Below are positions 33,006 to 41,766 of a stretch of DNA of 64,000 nucleotides, piece after piece. Location: the NCBI GenBank assembly GCA_934702375.1, contig CAKUYE010000002.1, positions 144,784 to 208,783 on the forward strand. Direction: 5' to 3'. Below the pieces are notes generated by a model. It ran no database searches and was not told the origin of the DNA. It saw only the letters and a program-made list of their open reading frames with translations. This stretch comes from an uncultured Bacillota bacterium (GTDB lineage Bacteria > Bacillota > Dehalobacteriia > UBA7702). Made by a program: the position numbers and the translations under genes. Position 1 is the first letter of the stretch. Each line of letters begins with the position of its first letter.

Positions 33006-34110
33006 TCGCGCTGAATACGATACCGAAGCGCTGAGAAATAATTTTCGCCTAATTCGTCGTCAGGTAGGAGAAGATTGTAAAATTTGTCCTGCCGTAAAAG
33101 CCAATGGCTATGGTATGGGAGCCTTACCCATGGCGCGGATATTGGATGAAGAAGGTGCTGATTATTTTGCCGTTGCCCTTGTGGAAGAAGGTGTGGAACT
33201 GCGCAAGGCCGGAATTGAAAAACCGATTTTGGTTCTTGGCGGTATTCCGGAAAAGGATCTGGTCAAGGCGATACATTATGAGCTGACCATTGGTATCTTC
33301 CATTTTTCCACCGCCTGTCTCGTGGATTTGCTTGGCGAAAAAATGGGGAAAACGGCAAAGGTTCATATTGTACTGGATACCGGTATGCATCGCCTTGGTT
33401 TTTTGCCGACAGAAGAAGCGAAGGGCGAGATCAAAGTTATCAATGAAATGCCCCATATTTTTGTGGAAGGTATTTTTTCGCATCTTTCTCAGACCGATAA
33501 AAGTCGGGATTTTACTTTGGCTCAAATCAAATGCTTTGAGGATTTTACGGATGATCTGCAAAGAGCCGGTGTGGCACTGCCGATTCGTCATATTTCCAAC
33601 AGCAATGCTATTTTTGATTTTCCCGAGGCTCGTTTCGATATGGTGCGTCCCGGCATTGTGCTCCATGGCTTTGGTACCGGCAGTGAAGCTTCCCAAGGAC
33701 TGCAGGAGGTTCTTTCCTTAAAAAGTGAGATCGTGCGGATTCATGAAGCCGAAGCCGGTGCCGAAGTTAGCTACATGGGGAATTACGTTACCCGAGAAAA
33801 ACGGTTGATTGCCACGATTCCCATTGGCTATGCCGATGGATATTTTCGTTGCCTCAGCGGCAAAGCGCCGGTGCTGGTTGGCGGTAAGCGAGTCCCTCAG
33901 GTCGGCAATATTTGTATGGATCAGTGTATGCTTGATGTGACCGATGTTCCCGGTGTAAAGGTTGGAGATGAGGTCGTGCTTTACGGAAAGCAGGGAGAAA
34001 GCTTTATTTCTGTGGAAGAGATCGCTGCGCTTGCCGGCACGATTTCCTATGAGTTGCTGACATCATTGAAGCGCGTTCCGAAATATTATTATTTTGAAGA
34101 TGAGGATTAA
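32995..34110 (+). CDS. alr: alanine racemase
   Basis: A 371-residue PLP fold-type III racemase. The PLP Lys is residue 35 in PAVKANGYGMG. The C-terminal domain has the catalytic Tyr region (VSYMGNYVT) and IPIGYADGY, then NICMDQCMLDVT. It makes D-alanine for peptidoglycan. ATG 32995 is preceded by AAAGGAAG; the upstream in-frame start belongs to another frame's gene. It overlaps the nnr 3' end, indicating one operon. Confidence 0.96.
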   Translation: MSYNRAEYDTEALRNNFRLIRRQVGEDCKICPAVKANGYGMGALPMARILDEEGADYFAVALVEEGVELRKAGIEKPILVLGGIPEKDLVKAIHYELTIGIFHFSTACLVDLLGEKMGKTAKVHIVLDTGMHRLGFLPTEEAKGEIKVINEMPHIFVEGIFSHLSQTDKSRDFTLAQIKCFEDFTDDLQRAGVALPIRHISNSNAIFDFPEARFDMVRPGIVLHGFGTGSEASQGLQEVLSLKSEIVRIHEAEAGAEVSYMGNYVTREKRLIATIPIGYADGYFRCLSGKAPVLVGGKRVPQVGNICMDQCMLDVTDVPGVKVGDEVVLYGKQGESFISVEEIAALAGTISYELLTSLKRVPKYYYFEDED

Positions 34111-34113
34111 GCT

Positions 34114-34716
34114 ATGATCATCCATCGAAAACAACATTTGATTGCCTTAGAGGAATCTTTACAATCCTGTCAAAGCTGTCCTTTGGGCGCAACCCGCCAT
34201 AATTTGGTTTTTGGTCGCGGCAGCGAAGAAGCGGATATTGTCTTTATCGGAGAAGGCCCCGGCGAACAGGAAGATCTTCAGGGATCTCCTTTTGTGGGGC
34301 GTGCCGGTCAGCTCTTAGATAAAATTATTGCCGCTGCCGGTTTGACGGAAGAAGATTATTATATTTGTAATATTGTGAAATGTCGTCCTCCCGGGAACCG
34401 TGTGCCGGCACCGGAAGAGGTACGCGCCTGTTTGGGATACCTGCGCCAGCAGGTTGCCTATGTTCGGCCGAAGATCATGGTTTTACTCGGCGCTTCTGCC
34501 GGGAAAGCCATCATTGACCCAAAGCTGGCAATTACCAAAGCACGAGGCAAATGGGTCAAAATGGGAAATTTTCTTGTAATGCCTACCTTCCATCCAGCGG
34601 CATTGCTGCGAGACCCGCAGAAAAAGATCCCGGTATGGGAAGATTTTCAGGAAATCAAAAGGGTGTATGATCAGATAAAGGCCGGAACTTATGAAGATGC
34701 AATTGAAAACAAATAA
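34114..34716 (+). CDS. family 4 uracil-DNA glycosylase (Fe-S)
   Basis: A 200-residue type-4 UDG. Cys 19 and Cys 22 (SCQSC) with later IVKCRPP and RACLGYL provide the 4Fe-4S ligands. FIGEGPGEQEDLQG is the active-site loop and FHPAALLRDP the C-terminal motif. It removes uracil from DNA, complementing the dUTPase encoded at 11.3 kb. It lies 4 nt after alr and overlaps tsaE by 26 nt. Confidence 0.94.
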   Translation: MIIHRKQHLIALEESLQSCQSCPLGATRHNLVFGRGSEEADIVFIGEGPGEQEDLQGSPFVGRAGQLLDKIIAAAGLTEEDYYICNIVKCRPPGNRVPAPEEVRACLGYLRQQVAYVRPKIMVLLGASAGKAIIDPKLAITKARGKWVKMGNFLVMPTFHPAALLRDPQKKIPVWEDFQEIKRVYDQIKAGTYEDAIENK

Positions 34717-35170
34717 TGAGAAAGAAACGTTTACTTTAGCCTGTTCTTTGGCTAAGTATTTGAAAGCCGATACGAATTTGCTTTTGGATGGGGATCTGGC
34801 CACGGGAAAAACGGTTTTTGCCAAGGGGATCGGTGCCGGATTGGGTGTCAAAGAGCATATCAAAAGTCCCTCTTACACATTGCTCTGTATGTACGAAGGA
34901 GTTTTGCCTTTCTATCATTTTGATGCTTATAATCTGAACGGTATCGACGATTTTTACGACCTTGGTTTTGATGAATATATAGAAAACGGCGGCGTGACAT
35001 TGATCGAATGGGCGTCGGTTATCCGTGAAGATTTTCCCTGGGGATACATTCATATTGAGTTATCCAAAGGAGAAGATGAAAATGAGCGCCATTTTGTTAT
35101 GACGGCGTCGGACGATCATCATAGGAAGATATTAAAGGAGTGGCAGGATCATGAAAATATTGGCTTTTGA
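34691..35170 (+). CDS. tsaE: tRNA threonylcarbamoyladenosine synthesis ATPase TsaE
   Basis: A 159-residue TsaE P-loop protein. Walker A reads LLDGDLATGKTVFAKG (the usual Gly-Ala is Ala-Thr). SPSYTLLCMYEG, FYHFDAYNLNG and VTLIEWAS follow the family pattern. With TsaB and TsaD, encoded next, it drives t6A37 formation on ANN-decoding tRNAs. Tandem starts at 34691 and 34697 cannot be separated; AAAGG lies upstream. It overlaps the next gene by 20 nt. Confidence 0.94.
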   Translation: MKMQLKTNNEKETFTLACSLAKYLKADTNLLLDGDLATGKTVFAKGIGAGLGVKEHIKSPSYTLLCMYEGVLPFYHFDAYNLNGIDDFYDLGFDEYIENGGVTLIEWASVIREDFPWGYIHIELSKGEDENERHFVMTASDDHHRKILKEWQDHENIGF

Positions 35171-36296
35171 TTGCAGCTCCAAAACGATGGCAGCGGCAAT
35201 CGGAGATGGAGATACGGTGTTGGCTGCCGGTTTTGAAGCGGAAAACCGAAATCATGCTCCCTATTTGATGCCGTTGATCCACGATCTCTTGGAAGAATGT
35301 AATTTGAAAATGCAGCATATCGATCTTCTTGCAGTTACCGTAGGTCCCGGCTCCTTTACGGGATTACGAATCGGTATTGCGACGGCAAAAGGTTTTTCCG
35401 ATTTATTGGAGCTTCCGATTTTGCCGGTGTGCTCCCTGGATGCTTTGGCAGAGAATTATCGTGAGGAACGGCGTATCCTCGTACCCATCCTCGATGCGCG
35501 TAAAAATCAGGTTTATGCTGCTGTTTACGACAATCGAAAGGGAAAGATGGAAAAGATCGTGGCCGAAATGCCGATCTCCCCTTTAGAGCCTTTGGCTGAG
35601 TATCTGGAAGGCTATGAAGATATCCTTTTCTTTGGTGATGCCGTTCCCGGTTGGAAAGAGCGCATTCAAGCATGTTATGGTTCTCGATGCTGCTTTGGAG
35701 AAAGCGATAAAAACGGTATTCGCGGCGAAGCTTTGTTGCGCATTGCTGCGGCGGCTTCGGAAGCGGATTATCGTAACGATATCATGCCGATGTATTTGCG
35801 TGGTGTAGATGCAAAAGCGAAATTTACCAATTATACTGTTGAGGTTATGCATGTGGATGATATCCCTGCTTTGGTAGAGTTGGATAAAACAGCTTTTCCG
35901 CGGCCCTGGTCGGCAAATATGTTTTTAAATGAGCTGCAAAATCGCTGTGGGCATTATTGGGTTATTCGTACCGAAAATAAGGTCACAGCTTATGGTGGTT
36001 TTTGGATGGTGGCAGGGGAATGCCATATCACAAACATTGCCGTTCATGAAGATTACCGTCATATGGGACAGGGACGCATGATGCTGGAATATATATTGTC
36101 GATGGCGAAACTTTACGGTGCCCATGGCGTTACTCTTGAGGTCAGACCCAGTAACGACGCGGCAATCAGTCTCTACCGAAATCACGGTTTTCAGACGGAA
36201 GGACGCAGAAAACATTACTATGAAGACAACGGAGAGGATGCGCTGATTATGTGGCTTCATCTACCGAATCCTAATCATGAAAAACCTTGGAGGTAA
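35151..36296 (+). CDS. tsaB-rimI: TsaB-RimI fusion: t6A protein TsaB + ribosomal-protein N-acetyltransferase
   Basis: A 381-residue fusion. Residues 1 to about 225 are TsaB (ILAFDCSSKTMAAAIGDGD, TVGPGSFTGLRIGIATAKG, VPILDARKNQVYAA). Residues about 233-375 form a GNAT domain with ITNIAVHEDYRHMGQGRMML (acetyl-CoA loop) and LEVRPSNDAAISLYRNHGFQTEG, typical of RimI. TsaB scaffolds TsaD; RimI acetylates the N-terminus of S18. tsaB and rimI are usually neighbours, and fusions of them are known in some Bacillota. AAAGGAG precedes the ATG. Confidence 0.94.
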   Translation: MKILAFDCSSKTMAAAIGDGDTVLAAGFEAENRNHAPYLMPLIHDLLEECNLKMQHIDLLAVTVGPGSFTGLRIGIATAKGFSDLLELPILPVCSLDALAENYREERRILVPILDARKNQVYAAVYDNRKGKMEKIVAEMPISPLEPLAEYLEGYEDILFFGDAVPGWKERIQACYGSRCCFGESDKNGIRGEALLRIAAAASEADYRNDIMPMYLRGVDAKAKFTNYTVEVMHVDDIPALVELDKTAFPRPWSANMFLNELQNRCGHYWVIRTENKVTAYGGFWMVAGECHITNIAVHEDYRHMGQGRMMLEYILSMAKLYGAHGVTLEVRPSNDAAISLYRNHGFQTEGRRKHYYEDNGEDALIMWLHLPNPNHEKPWR

Positions 36297-36301
36297 TGAC
36301 A

Positions 36302-37318
36302 ATGAGTATTCATATTCTGGCAATTGAATCGAGCTGCGACGAGACCTCCGCTGCCGTTGTTGATGATGGTAAAATCATTCGTTCAAATGTAATTTATACG
36401 CAAATAGCTACTCATAAAGCTTATGGCGGTGTTGTACCGGAAATTGCTTCCCGGGAGCATTTGCGAAAAATATCTTCTGTTGTGAAAACGGCAATGGCCG
36501 AATCCGGGTTAGAATACAGTGATCTTGATGCAATTGCTGTAACAAAAGGCCCCGGGCTGATCGGTTCTTTGCTGGTAGGTTTATCCTATGCCAAAGCTGT
36601 TGCCGAAACTTTGCAGATTCCATTGATCGGGGTACATCATCTTTCCGGTCATCTTTATGGCGGTGTGATGTCCTCAGAAGAAATGGAGCCGCCTCTCTGC
36701 GCTTTGATTGCTTCCGGCGGTCATAGCTCTATTGTTTATATGGCGGAGCATCTTTCCTTTGAAGTGATGGGAGAAACCCGAGATGATGCTGCCGGGGAAG
36801 TATTGGACAAAGTGGCACGGTCTTTGGGACTGCCGTATCCCGGTGGTGCGGCTTTGGAAGCCTTAGCGGAAAAAGGAGACCCCGATGCCATTGATTTCCC
36901 TCGAGCCTGGTTAGAGCCGAATAGTTTTGATTTCAGCTTCAGCGGTTTGAAATCTCATGTGCTGAATTATTTAAATCGTGCCGCCATGAAAGGGGAAACG
37001 GTGAACCATGCCGATGTGGCGGCATCGTTCCAGAAGGCTCTTTTTGAAGTTCTGGCGGAAAAATCGGTACGCGCCTGTAAGGAAAAAGGTGTAAAACGTC
37101 TTGTGTTATCGGGAGGTGTAGCCGCCAACCGTTGCTTGCGGCAGATGATCCTGGAACGTGCGGACAAAGAGGGGATTCTCTTTCATTATCCGCCAAAGGT
37201 GCTGTGTACCGATAATGCGGCAATGATCGGCGGAGTTGCATACTATAAGTATTTGAATAAAGAGTTTAACAGCCTTTCCCTGAATGCCACGGCGAATATG
37301 CCGCTTCAAAATGAATAA
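36302..37318 (+). CDS. tsaD: tRNA N6-adenosine threonylcarbamoyltransferase TsaD
   Basis: A 338-residue ASKHA-fold enzyme that transfers threonylcarbamoyl from its adenylate to A37 of tRNA. It has ILAIESSCDETSAAVV, the metal-binding HHLSGHLYGG (His 113 and His 117), ALIASGGHS and the C-terminal VLCTDNAAMIGGV. Start: GGAGG at 36289-36293 is 8 nt from ATG 36302 but only 2 nt from ATG 36296, so 36302 is preferred. Last gene of the tsaE-tsaB/rimI-tsaD block. Confidence 0.96.
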   Translation: MSIHILAIESSCDETSAAVVDDGKIIRSNVIYTQIATHKAYGGVVPEIASREHLRKISSVVKTAMAESGLEYSDLDAIAVTKGPGLIGSLLVGLSYAKAVAETLQIPLIGVHHLSGHLYGGVMSSEEMEPPLCALIASGGHSSIVYMAEHLSFEVMGETRDDAAGEVLDKVARSLGLPYPGGAALEALAEKGDPDAIDFPRAWLEPNSFDFSFSGLKSHVLNYLNRAAMKGETVNHADVAASFQKALFEVLAEKSVRACKEKGVKRLVLSGGVAANRCLRQMILERADKEGILFHYPPKVLCTDNAAMIGGVAYYKYLNKEFNSLSLNATANMPLQNE

Positions 37319-37346
37319 AAATAGGAAAATATTTAAATTTTGCATA

Positions 37347-37457
37347 TTATACACAAGGATAGCGATGAGGATTATTGTGGATAATGTGCATAATTTTTTT
37401 GATAACTCGGGTTTTGTCCCTGATGTCATAGATTGAAAACGGTGAAAATGTGGATAA
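37347..37457. promoter_or_regulatory. cluster of four DnaA boxes (TTATNCACA)
   Basis: Four exact matches to TTATNCACA lie in 111 bp of the tsaD/cyclo-ligase gap. TTATACACA is on plus at 37347-37355. On minus are TTATCCACA at 37376-37384, TTATGCACA directly adjoining at 37385-37393, and TTATCCACA at 37449-37457. The gap (37319-37604) contains no gene; its right half is AT-rich. This may be a DnaA-binding cluster acting on replication timing or local transcription. No dnaA, dnaN or other oriC neighbour lies in the window. Confidence 0.75.
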
Positions 37458-37604
37458 CTTTTAAGCGAAATCGGAATATTGCCTGCTTGATGAATTATGC
37501 GTTTTCCTCACCGTATTTAACAGGGTTTTTAATAGTACCAGCTAAAACGACCGCAAAAATGAAAAATTATACATTTTTTATTGATTTGCGAAGAGGGCTT
37601 TTTT

Positions 37605-38174
37605 ATGGATAAAAAAGAATTGAGGGCTTTTTTACTGCAAAACAGAGATAAAATGGATAAAATGGATGCAGCGGCTCACAGTCGCAATATTTGTCAGGAG
37701 CTGAAACGCTGTTTTCGAGGGGATCGGGTAATGGTTTATCTTGCAACCGGAAATGAGTGTGATCCGGAAGAATATTATGAAGATCTTTTGCATAGTCATA
37801 GTTCTGTTTATGTTCCGGTTTGTACCGATAAAGGTTGGATGGAAGCCTCCCGCATTCTTGATCCTGAGGCGGATCTGGAAATCGGCACCTTCGGTATTCG
37901 GGCGCCAAAGGCTTCGGCATATCGTTTTGCGGATCCTGAGATATTGGATGTTGTGATTGTTCCCGGTGTGGGGTTTGACCGAAAGGGGAATCGTCTTGGC
38001 TTTGGCGGCGGTTTTTATGATCGATTTTTGCCGCGAACAAGGCCGGAATGTTTAAAAGTTGCCATATGTCATGATTTCCAGCTTGTAGATGATGCCTATC
38101 CCGAACCCCATGACTTTCCAATGGATTATATCGTTACGGAAAAAGGAATCTATAAGGTAAAGGGAAGGAAATAA
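37605..38174 (+). CDS. 5-formyltetrahydrofolate cyclo-ligase
   Basis: A 189-residue enzyme converting 5-formyl-THF to 5,10-methenyl-THF with ATP. N-terminal KKELRAFLLQNRDKM and C-terminal VPGVGFDRKGNRLGFGGGFYDRFL are the recognisable family motifs. ATG 37605 with GAGG upstream is used; the longer in-frame start is not supported by an RBS. It stands alone between the DnaA-box gap and groES. Confidence 0.93.
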   Translation: MDKKELRAFLLQNRDKMDKMDAAAHSRNICQELKRCFRGDRVMVYLATGNECDPEEYYEDLLHSHSSVYVPVCTDKGWMEASRILDPEADLEIGTFGIRAPKASAYRFADPEILDVVIVPGVGFDRKGNRLGFGGGFYDRFLPRTRPECLKVAICHDFQLVDDAYPEPHDFPMDYIVTEKGIYKVKGRK

Positions 38175-38198
38175 ATTTTTATTTTTTCTTCAGAACCC

Positions 38199-38226
38199 TT
38201 GACAATTGTGGAATTCGATGTATAAT
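38199..38226 (+). promoter_or_regulatory. promoter of groES-groEL
   Basis: TTGACA (38199-38204), 16-nt spacer, TATAAT (38221-38226), directly followed by the CIRCE operator. Confidence 0.88.
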
Positions 38227-38230
38227 ATTA

Positions 38231-38257
38231 TTAGCACTCAGAAAGAGTGAGTGCTAA
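38231..38257. promoter_or_regulatory. CIRCE operator (HrcA binding site)
   Basis: Perfect consensus: TTAGCACTC (38231-38239), 9-nt spacer, GAGTGCTAA (38249-38257). It lies 5 nt after the -10 box, so HrcA would repress groESL at normal temperature. Confidence 0.97.
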
Positions 38258-38299
38258 TAAGATTCGATAATCCATGCTATATTTTAAGGAGGCATCATC

Positions 38300-38560
38300 A
38301 TGATTAAACCTTTAGGTGAAAGAGTATTGTTGGAAGTTCCCGAAGTAAAAGAAGAAAAAACTCAGGGTGGTCTTTTTGTTCCCGATACCGCAAAAGAAAA
38401 ACCCCTCGAAGCAAATGTTATCGCTGTGGGTGCAAAGGTAGAAGATATAAAAGCCGGTGATAAAGTTGTTTATGCAAAATTTGCAGGCACGGAAGTAAAA
38501 TATGAAGATAAAAAATATCTCATTATGGACGTTGCCGATGTTCTGGCTGTGGTAGAATAA
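38300..38560 (+). CDS. groES: co-chaperonin GroES
   Basis: An 86-residue Cpn10 heptamer subunit. It starts IKPLGERVLLE, has the mobile loop EEKTQGGLFVPDTAKEK that contacts GroEL, and ends YLIMDVADVLAVVE. It is first in the CIRCE-controlled operon, with AAGGAGG before the ATG. Confidence 0.98.
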   Translation: MIKPLGERVLLEVPEVKEEKTQGGLFVPDTAKEKPLEANVIAVGAKVEDIKAGDKVVYAKFAGTEVKYEDKKYLIMDVADVLAVVE

Positions 38561-38605
38561 TCATTACCCGCGATATATTTCTGAAATTTAGGAGGAATTA
38601 TTATA

Positions 38606-40231
38606 ATGGCTAAACAAATCGTTTTCAAAGAAGACGCAAGATATGCATTACAGAAAGGCGTAGACGCATTGGCCAACGCCGTTAAAGTAACCTTAGGGCC
38701 CAAAGGCCGCAACGTTGTTCTCGAAAGAAAATATGGTTCTCCCCTCATTACCAATGACGGTGTTACCATTGCAAAAGAAATCGAATTGGAAGATCCCATT
38801 GAAAACATGGGTGCTCAGCTTGTAAAAGAAGTTGCTACCAAAACCAATGATGTTGCCGGTGATGGCACCACCACTGCTTGCATCTTTGCTCAGGCTATCA
38901 TTACCGAAGGTCTCAAAAACGTTGCCGCCGGTGCAAACCCCATGGGTTTGAAAAAAGGTATCGAATTTGCTGTTGATGCTGCTGTAGAAGGCATTAAAAA
39001 GAATGCAAAAGAAGTTGATTCCAAAGAAGCTATTGCTCAGGTTGCTTCCGTATCCGCCAATGATGCCGGTATCGGCGAATTGATTGCCGATGCTATGGAT
39101 CGTGTTGGTAACGATGGTGTTATCACTGTTGAAGATAGCCAAGGTCGTGAAACCACCTATGAATTGGTAGAAGGTATGCAGTTTGACAGAGGTTATGTCT
39201 CTGCTTACATGATCACCGATCCCGATAAGATGGAAGCCGTTCTGGATAAACCTCTTGTTTTAATCACCGACAAAAAACTTGGCAGCCTCCAGGAAGTTAT
39301 GCCTATCTTGGAACAGGTTGCTCAGAGCGGTCGTCAGCTCTTGATCGTTGCCGAAGATATCGAAGGCGAAGCTCTCTCCGCTTTGGTTATCAATAAACTC
39401 CGTGGCGTATTTACCTGCTGCGCTGTAAAAGCTCCCGGCTTTGGTGACAGAAGAAAAGCTATGCTCGAAGATATCGCTGTTTTGACCGGCGGTACCGTAA
39501 TTTCCGAAGAAGTTGGTTTGAAACTTGAAAACGCTACCATGGATATGCTCGGCAGCGCAAATCAGGTTAAAGTAACCAAAGAAAATACCACCATCGTTGA
39601 TGGTGGCGGCAACTCCGAAGCAATCGAAGAAAGAGTTGCTATGATCAGAAAACAGAGAGAAGAAAGCAAATCTGAATTCGATCGTGAAAAACTTGACGAA
39701 CGTCTTGCAAAATTGGCTGGTGGCGTAGCCGTAATCAAAGTTGGTGCTTCCACCGAAACCGAATTGAAAGAAAAGAAACTCCGCATTGAAGATGCTTTGG
39801 CTGCAACAAAAGCTGCTGTCCAGGAAGGTATCGTTGCCGGTGGTGGTACTGCTGTAATCGACGCTCTGCCCGCCGTTGCCGCTGTTGAAGCAGAAGGCGA
39901 TATCAAGACTGGTGTCGATATTATTTTCAGAGCGTTGGAAGCTCCTGTAAAACAGATTGCCGGCAATGCCGGTAAAGAAGGTGCTATCGTAGCTGAAAAA
40001 GTGAAGGAAGCTCCTGTAAACACCGGTTACAATGCTGCCACCGATGAATATATTGATATGTTCGAAGCCGGTATTGTTGACCCCTGCAAAGTAACTCGTT
40101 CCGCTCTTCAGCATGCTGCCTCTGTTGCCGCTATGTTGTTGACCACCGAAACCGTTGTTGCAGATATCCCTAAAGAAACTCCTGCTGTTCCCGCAGCTCC
40201 CGCCGGTGGGATGCCCGGAGGCATGATGTAA
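38606..40231 (+). CDS. groEL: chaperonin GroEL
   Basis: A 541-residue Hsp60. The ATP-binding segments VTLGPKGRNV and GDGTTTACIFAQ, the apical VAEDIEGEALSALVINKLRG, VAGGGTAVIDALP and the C-terminal Gly-Met tail (GGMPGGMM) are all present. It folds client proteins with GroES. It lies 45 nt after groES with AGGAGG and is followed by a hairpin. Codon use is that of a highly expressed gene. Confidence 0.98.
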   Translation: MAKQIVFKEDARYALQKGVDALANAVKVTLGPKGRNVVLERKYGSPLITNDGVTIAKEIELEDPIENMGAQLVKEVATKTNDVAGDGTTTACIFAQAIITEGLKNVAAGANPMGLKKGIEFAVDAAVEGIKKNAKEVDSKEAIAQVASVSANDAGIGELIADAMDRVGNDGVITVEDSQGRETTYELVEGMQFDRGYVSAYMITDPDKMEAVLDKPLVLITDKKLGSLQEVMPILEQVAQSGRQLLIVAEDIEGEALSALVINKLRGVFTCCAVKAPGFGDRRKAMLEDIAVLTGGTVISEEVGLKLENATMDMLGSANQVKVTKENTTIVDGGGNSEAIEERVAMIRKQREESKSEFDREKLDERLAKLAGGVAVIKVGASTETELKEKKLRIEDALAATKAAVQEGIVAGGGTAVIDALPAVAAVEAEGDIKTGVDIIFRALEAPVKQIAGNAGKEGAIVAEKVKEAPVNTGYNAATDEYIDMFEAGIVDPCKVTRSALQHAASVAAMLLTTETVVADIPKETPAVPAAPAGGMPGGMM

Positions 40232-40251
40232 TTTCCATTTGAAATAATTTG

Positions 40252-40287
40252 ATACAGGCGGCAGTTTTTCTGCCGTCTGTATTTCTA
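40252..40287 (+). terminator. hairpin/terminator after groEL
   Basis: Stem ATACAGGCGGCAG / CTGCCGTCTGTAT (40252-40264 and 40270-40282) with one wobble and a TTTTT loop. The T tail is short (TTTCTAT), so termination may be partial. Confidence 0.65.
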
Positions 40288-40300
40288 TAAGTATGGTTTT

Positions 40301-40945
40301 ATGATAATGAAAACAGCGATTTTTGATATGGATGGTACGCTATTGGATTCCATGTGGATATGGCGCACTGTTTTAACTGAGTTTTTGGAAAAAAAGAATA
40401 TTCCTGATTTTAATGATATCAATGAGCGGGTCAGAATGATGACGTTTACGGAAGCTCTTGCTTATACTGCGAAAAATTATGATGTCGGTATGACCGGCTC
40501 AGAGCTTAAAGCACAGCTGGAGGATTATATTCTTGAGATTTATAATACTCGTGTAACGTTAAAGCCTTATGTCAGAGAATATCTGGAGCAGTTGAAAGAA
40601 GATGGCGTTATTATTTGTTTAGCAACATTAACGGATCGCCCCATGGTAGAGGCTGTATTAAAACGCCTTGACATTCGGGATTATTTTGATTATATTATTA
40701 CCGTAGCAGAAATTGGTGTAACGAAAGAACATCCAGATATTTATGAGGCATGTTTGCAGTTTTCCGGTGCGGAAAAATCCGAGGCCATTGTTTTTGAAGA
40801 CGCTGCGTATTGCCTCAGAACGGCTCATAATGCCGGATTTACCTGCTATGGTATCGAAGATTCCTGGCAGGAATTTCCCCCGGGTTTTCGGGAAAAATAT
40901 TGTGACAGATTCATCAAAAGCTATAAGGAACTTTTAAAGTCTTAA
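40301..40945 (+). CDS. HAD-superfamily hydrolase, phosphoglycolate-phosphatase-like
   Basis: A 214-residue subfamily IA HAD protein. The nucleophile motif is IFDMDGTLLDSM. A helical cap follows, then ICLATLTDRP (motif II) and FEDAAYCLRTAHNAGF (motif IV). The substrate is unknown; relatives dephosphorylate sugar phosphates or phosphoglycolate. Tandem possible starts are at 40301 and 40307. Confidence 0.87.
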   Translation: MIMKTAIFDMDGTLLDSMWIWRTVLTEFLEKKNIPDFNDINERVRMMTFTEALAYTAKNYDVGMTGSELKAQLEDYILEIYNTRVTLKPYVREYLEQLKEDGVIICLATLTDRPMVEAVLKRLDIRDYFDYIITVAEIGVTKEHPDIYEACLQFSGAEKSEAIVFEDAAYCLRTAHNAGFTCYGIEDSWQEFPPGFREKYCDRFIKSYKELLKS

Positions 40946-40978
40946 GATTGTATCGTATATGTGCAAGGAGGTATATTT

Positions 40979-41746
40979 ATGGCCCATGTAATTGCAGTTG
41001 CCGGCAAAGGCGGCGTTGGCAAAACAACGATCTGCGGTCTGTTGATCCAATATCTTTGTGAATTGGGTAAGACCCCGGTGTTAGCGGTAGATGCTGACTC
41101 CAATTCCAACTTAAATGAGGTTCTTGGTGTAGAAGCAAAACAGTCTCTTGGTGAGATTCGTGAAAAGATGAAAAAAGCTTCTTCTCTTAAAAGTGAAGTT
41201 CCCTCGAATATGTCGAAAGATGTTTATGCCGAACAGGAACTTTTTGCTTCTTTGACCGAAGAAGAAGATTTTGACCTTTTGGTTATGGGACGCTCTCAGG
41301 GGCAGGGTTGCTATTGCTTTGTCAATAGCCTTTTACAGCGGCAGCTGAACTCGATTCAGGACAACTACCCCTTTGTTGTTGTTGATAATGAAGCCGGTAT
41401 GGAACATATCAGCCGTGGTTTGCTTTCCCATATTGAAACAATTCTTCTGGTCAGCGATTGCTCCAGAAGAGGTGTACAAGCTACTGCCCGTATTGCGGAG
41501 CTTGTTGGGGAACTGAACATTCGTCCGGAACAAATGGGATTAATTATCAACCGTGCTCCCAACGGTGAATTAAATGCAGGCACAAAGGAAGAAATCGACA
41601 AGCATGGACTTAACCTGATTGGCGTTGTGCCTCAGGATGAAGGTGTGTATGATTTTGATTGCGATGGCAAAGCCATTGTTGATTTGCCGGAAGATTCCCC
41701 GGTGAAAAAAGCATTAAAAGAAATTGTTGACAAACTTGGCTTATAA
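40979..41746 (+). CDS. CooC-like MinD/ParA-family ATPase
   Basis: A 255-residue deviant-Walker ATPase. It has VAGKGGVGKTTICG with the signature Lys, AVDADSNSNLNEVLG, and a GQGCYCFVN pair of Cys (CxC) characteristic of CooC-type nickel-insertion ATPases for CO dehydrogenase. VDNEAGMEHISRG and DCSRRGVQATARI follow. No CODH gene is nearby, so it is an orphan here and may serve another metalloenzyme. CAAGGAGG precedes the ATG. Confidence 0.87.
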   Translation: MAHVIAVAGKGGVGKTTICGLLIQYLCELGKTPVLAVDADSNSNLNEVLGVEAKQSLGEIREKMKKASSLKSEVPSNMSKDVYAEQELFASLTEEEDFDLLVMGRSQGQGCYCFVNSLLQRQLNSIQDNYPFVVVDNEAGMEHISRGLLSHIETILLVSDCSRRGVQATARIAELVGELNIRPEQMGLIINRAPNGELNAGTKEEIDKHGLNLIGVVPQDEGVYDFDCDGKAIVDLPEDSPVKKALKEIVDKLGL

Positions 41747-41766
41747 TTTTTTGAGGTGATATAATT

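Noticed and set aside
37319..37604. The DnaA-box gap considered as oriC.
   Set aside because: No dnaA, dnaN, recF, gyrase or rpmH genes are in the window, and no clear DNA-unwinding repeat array was found. Reported only as a DnaA-box cluster.
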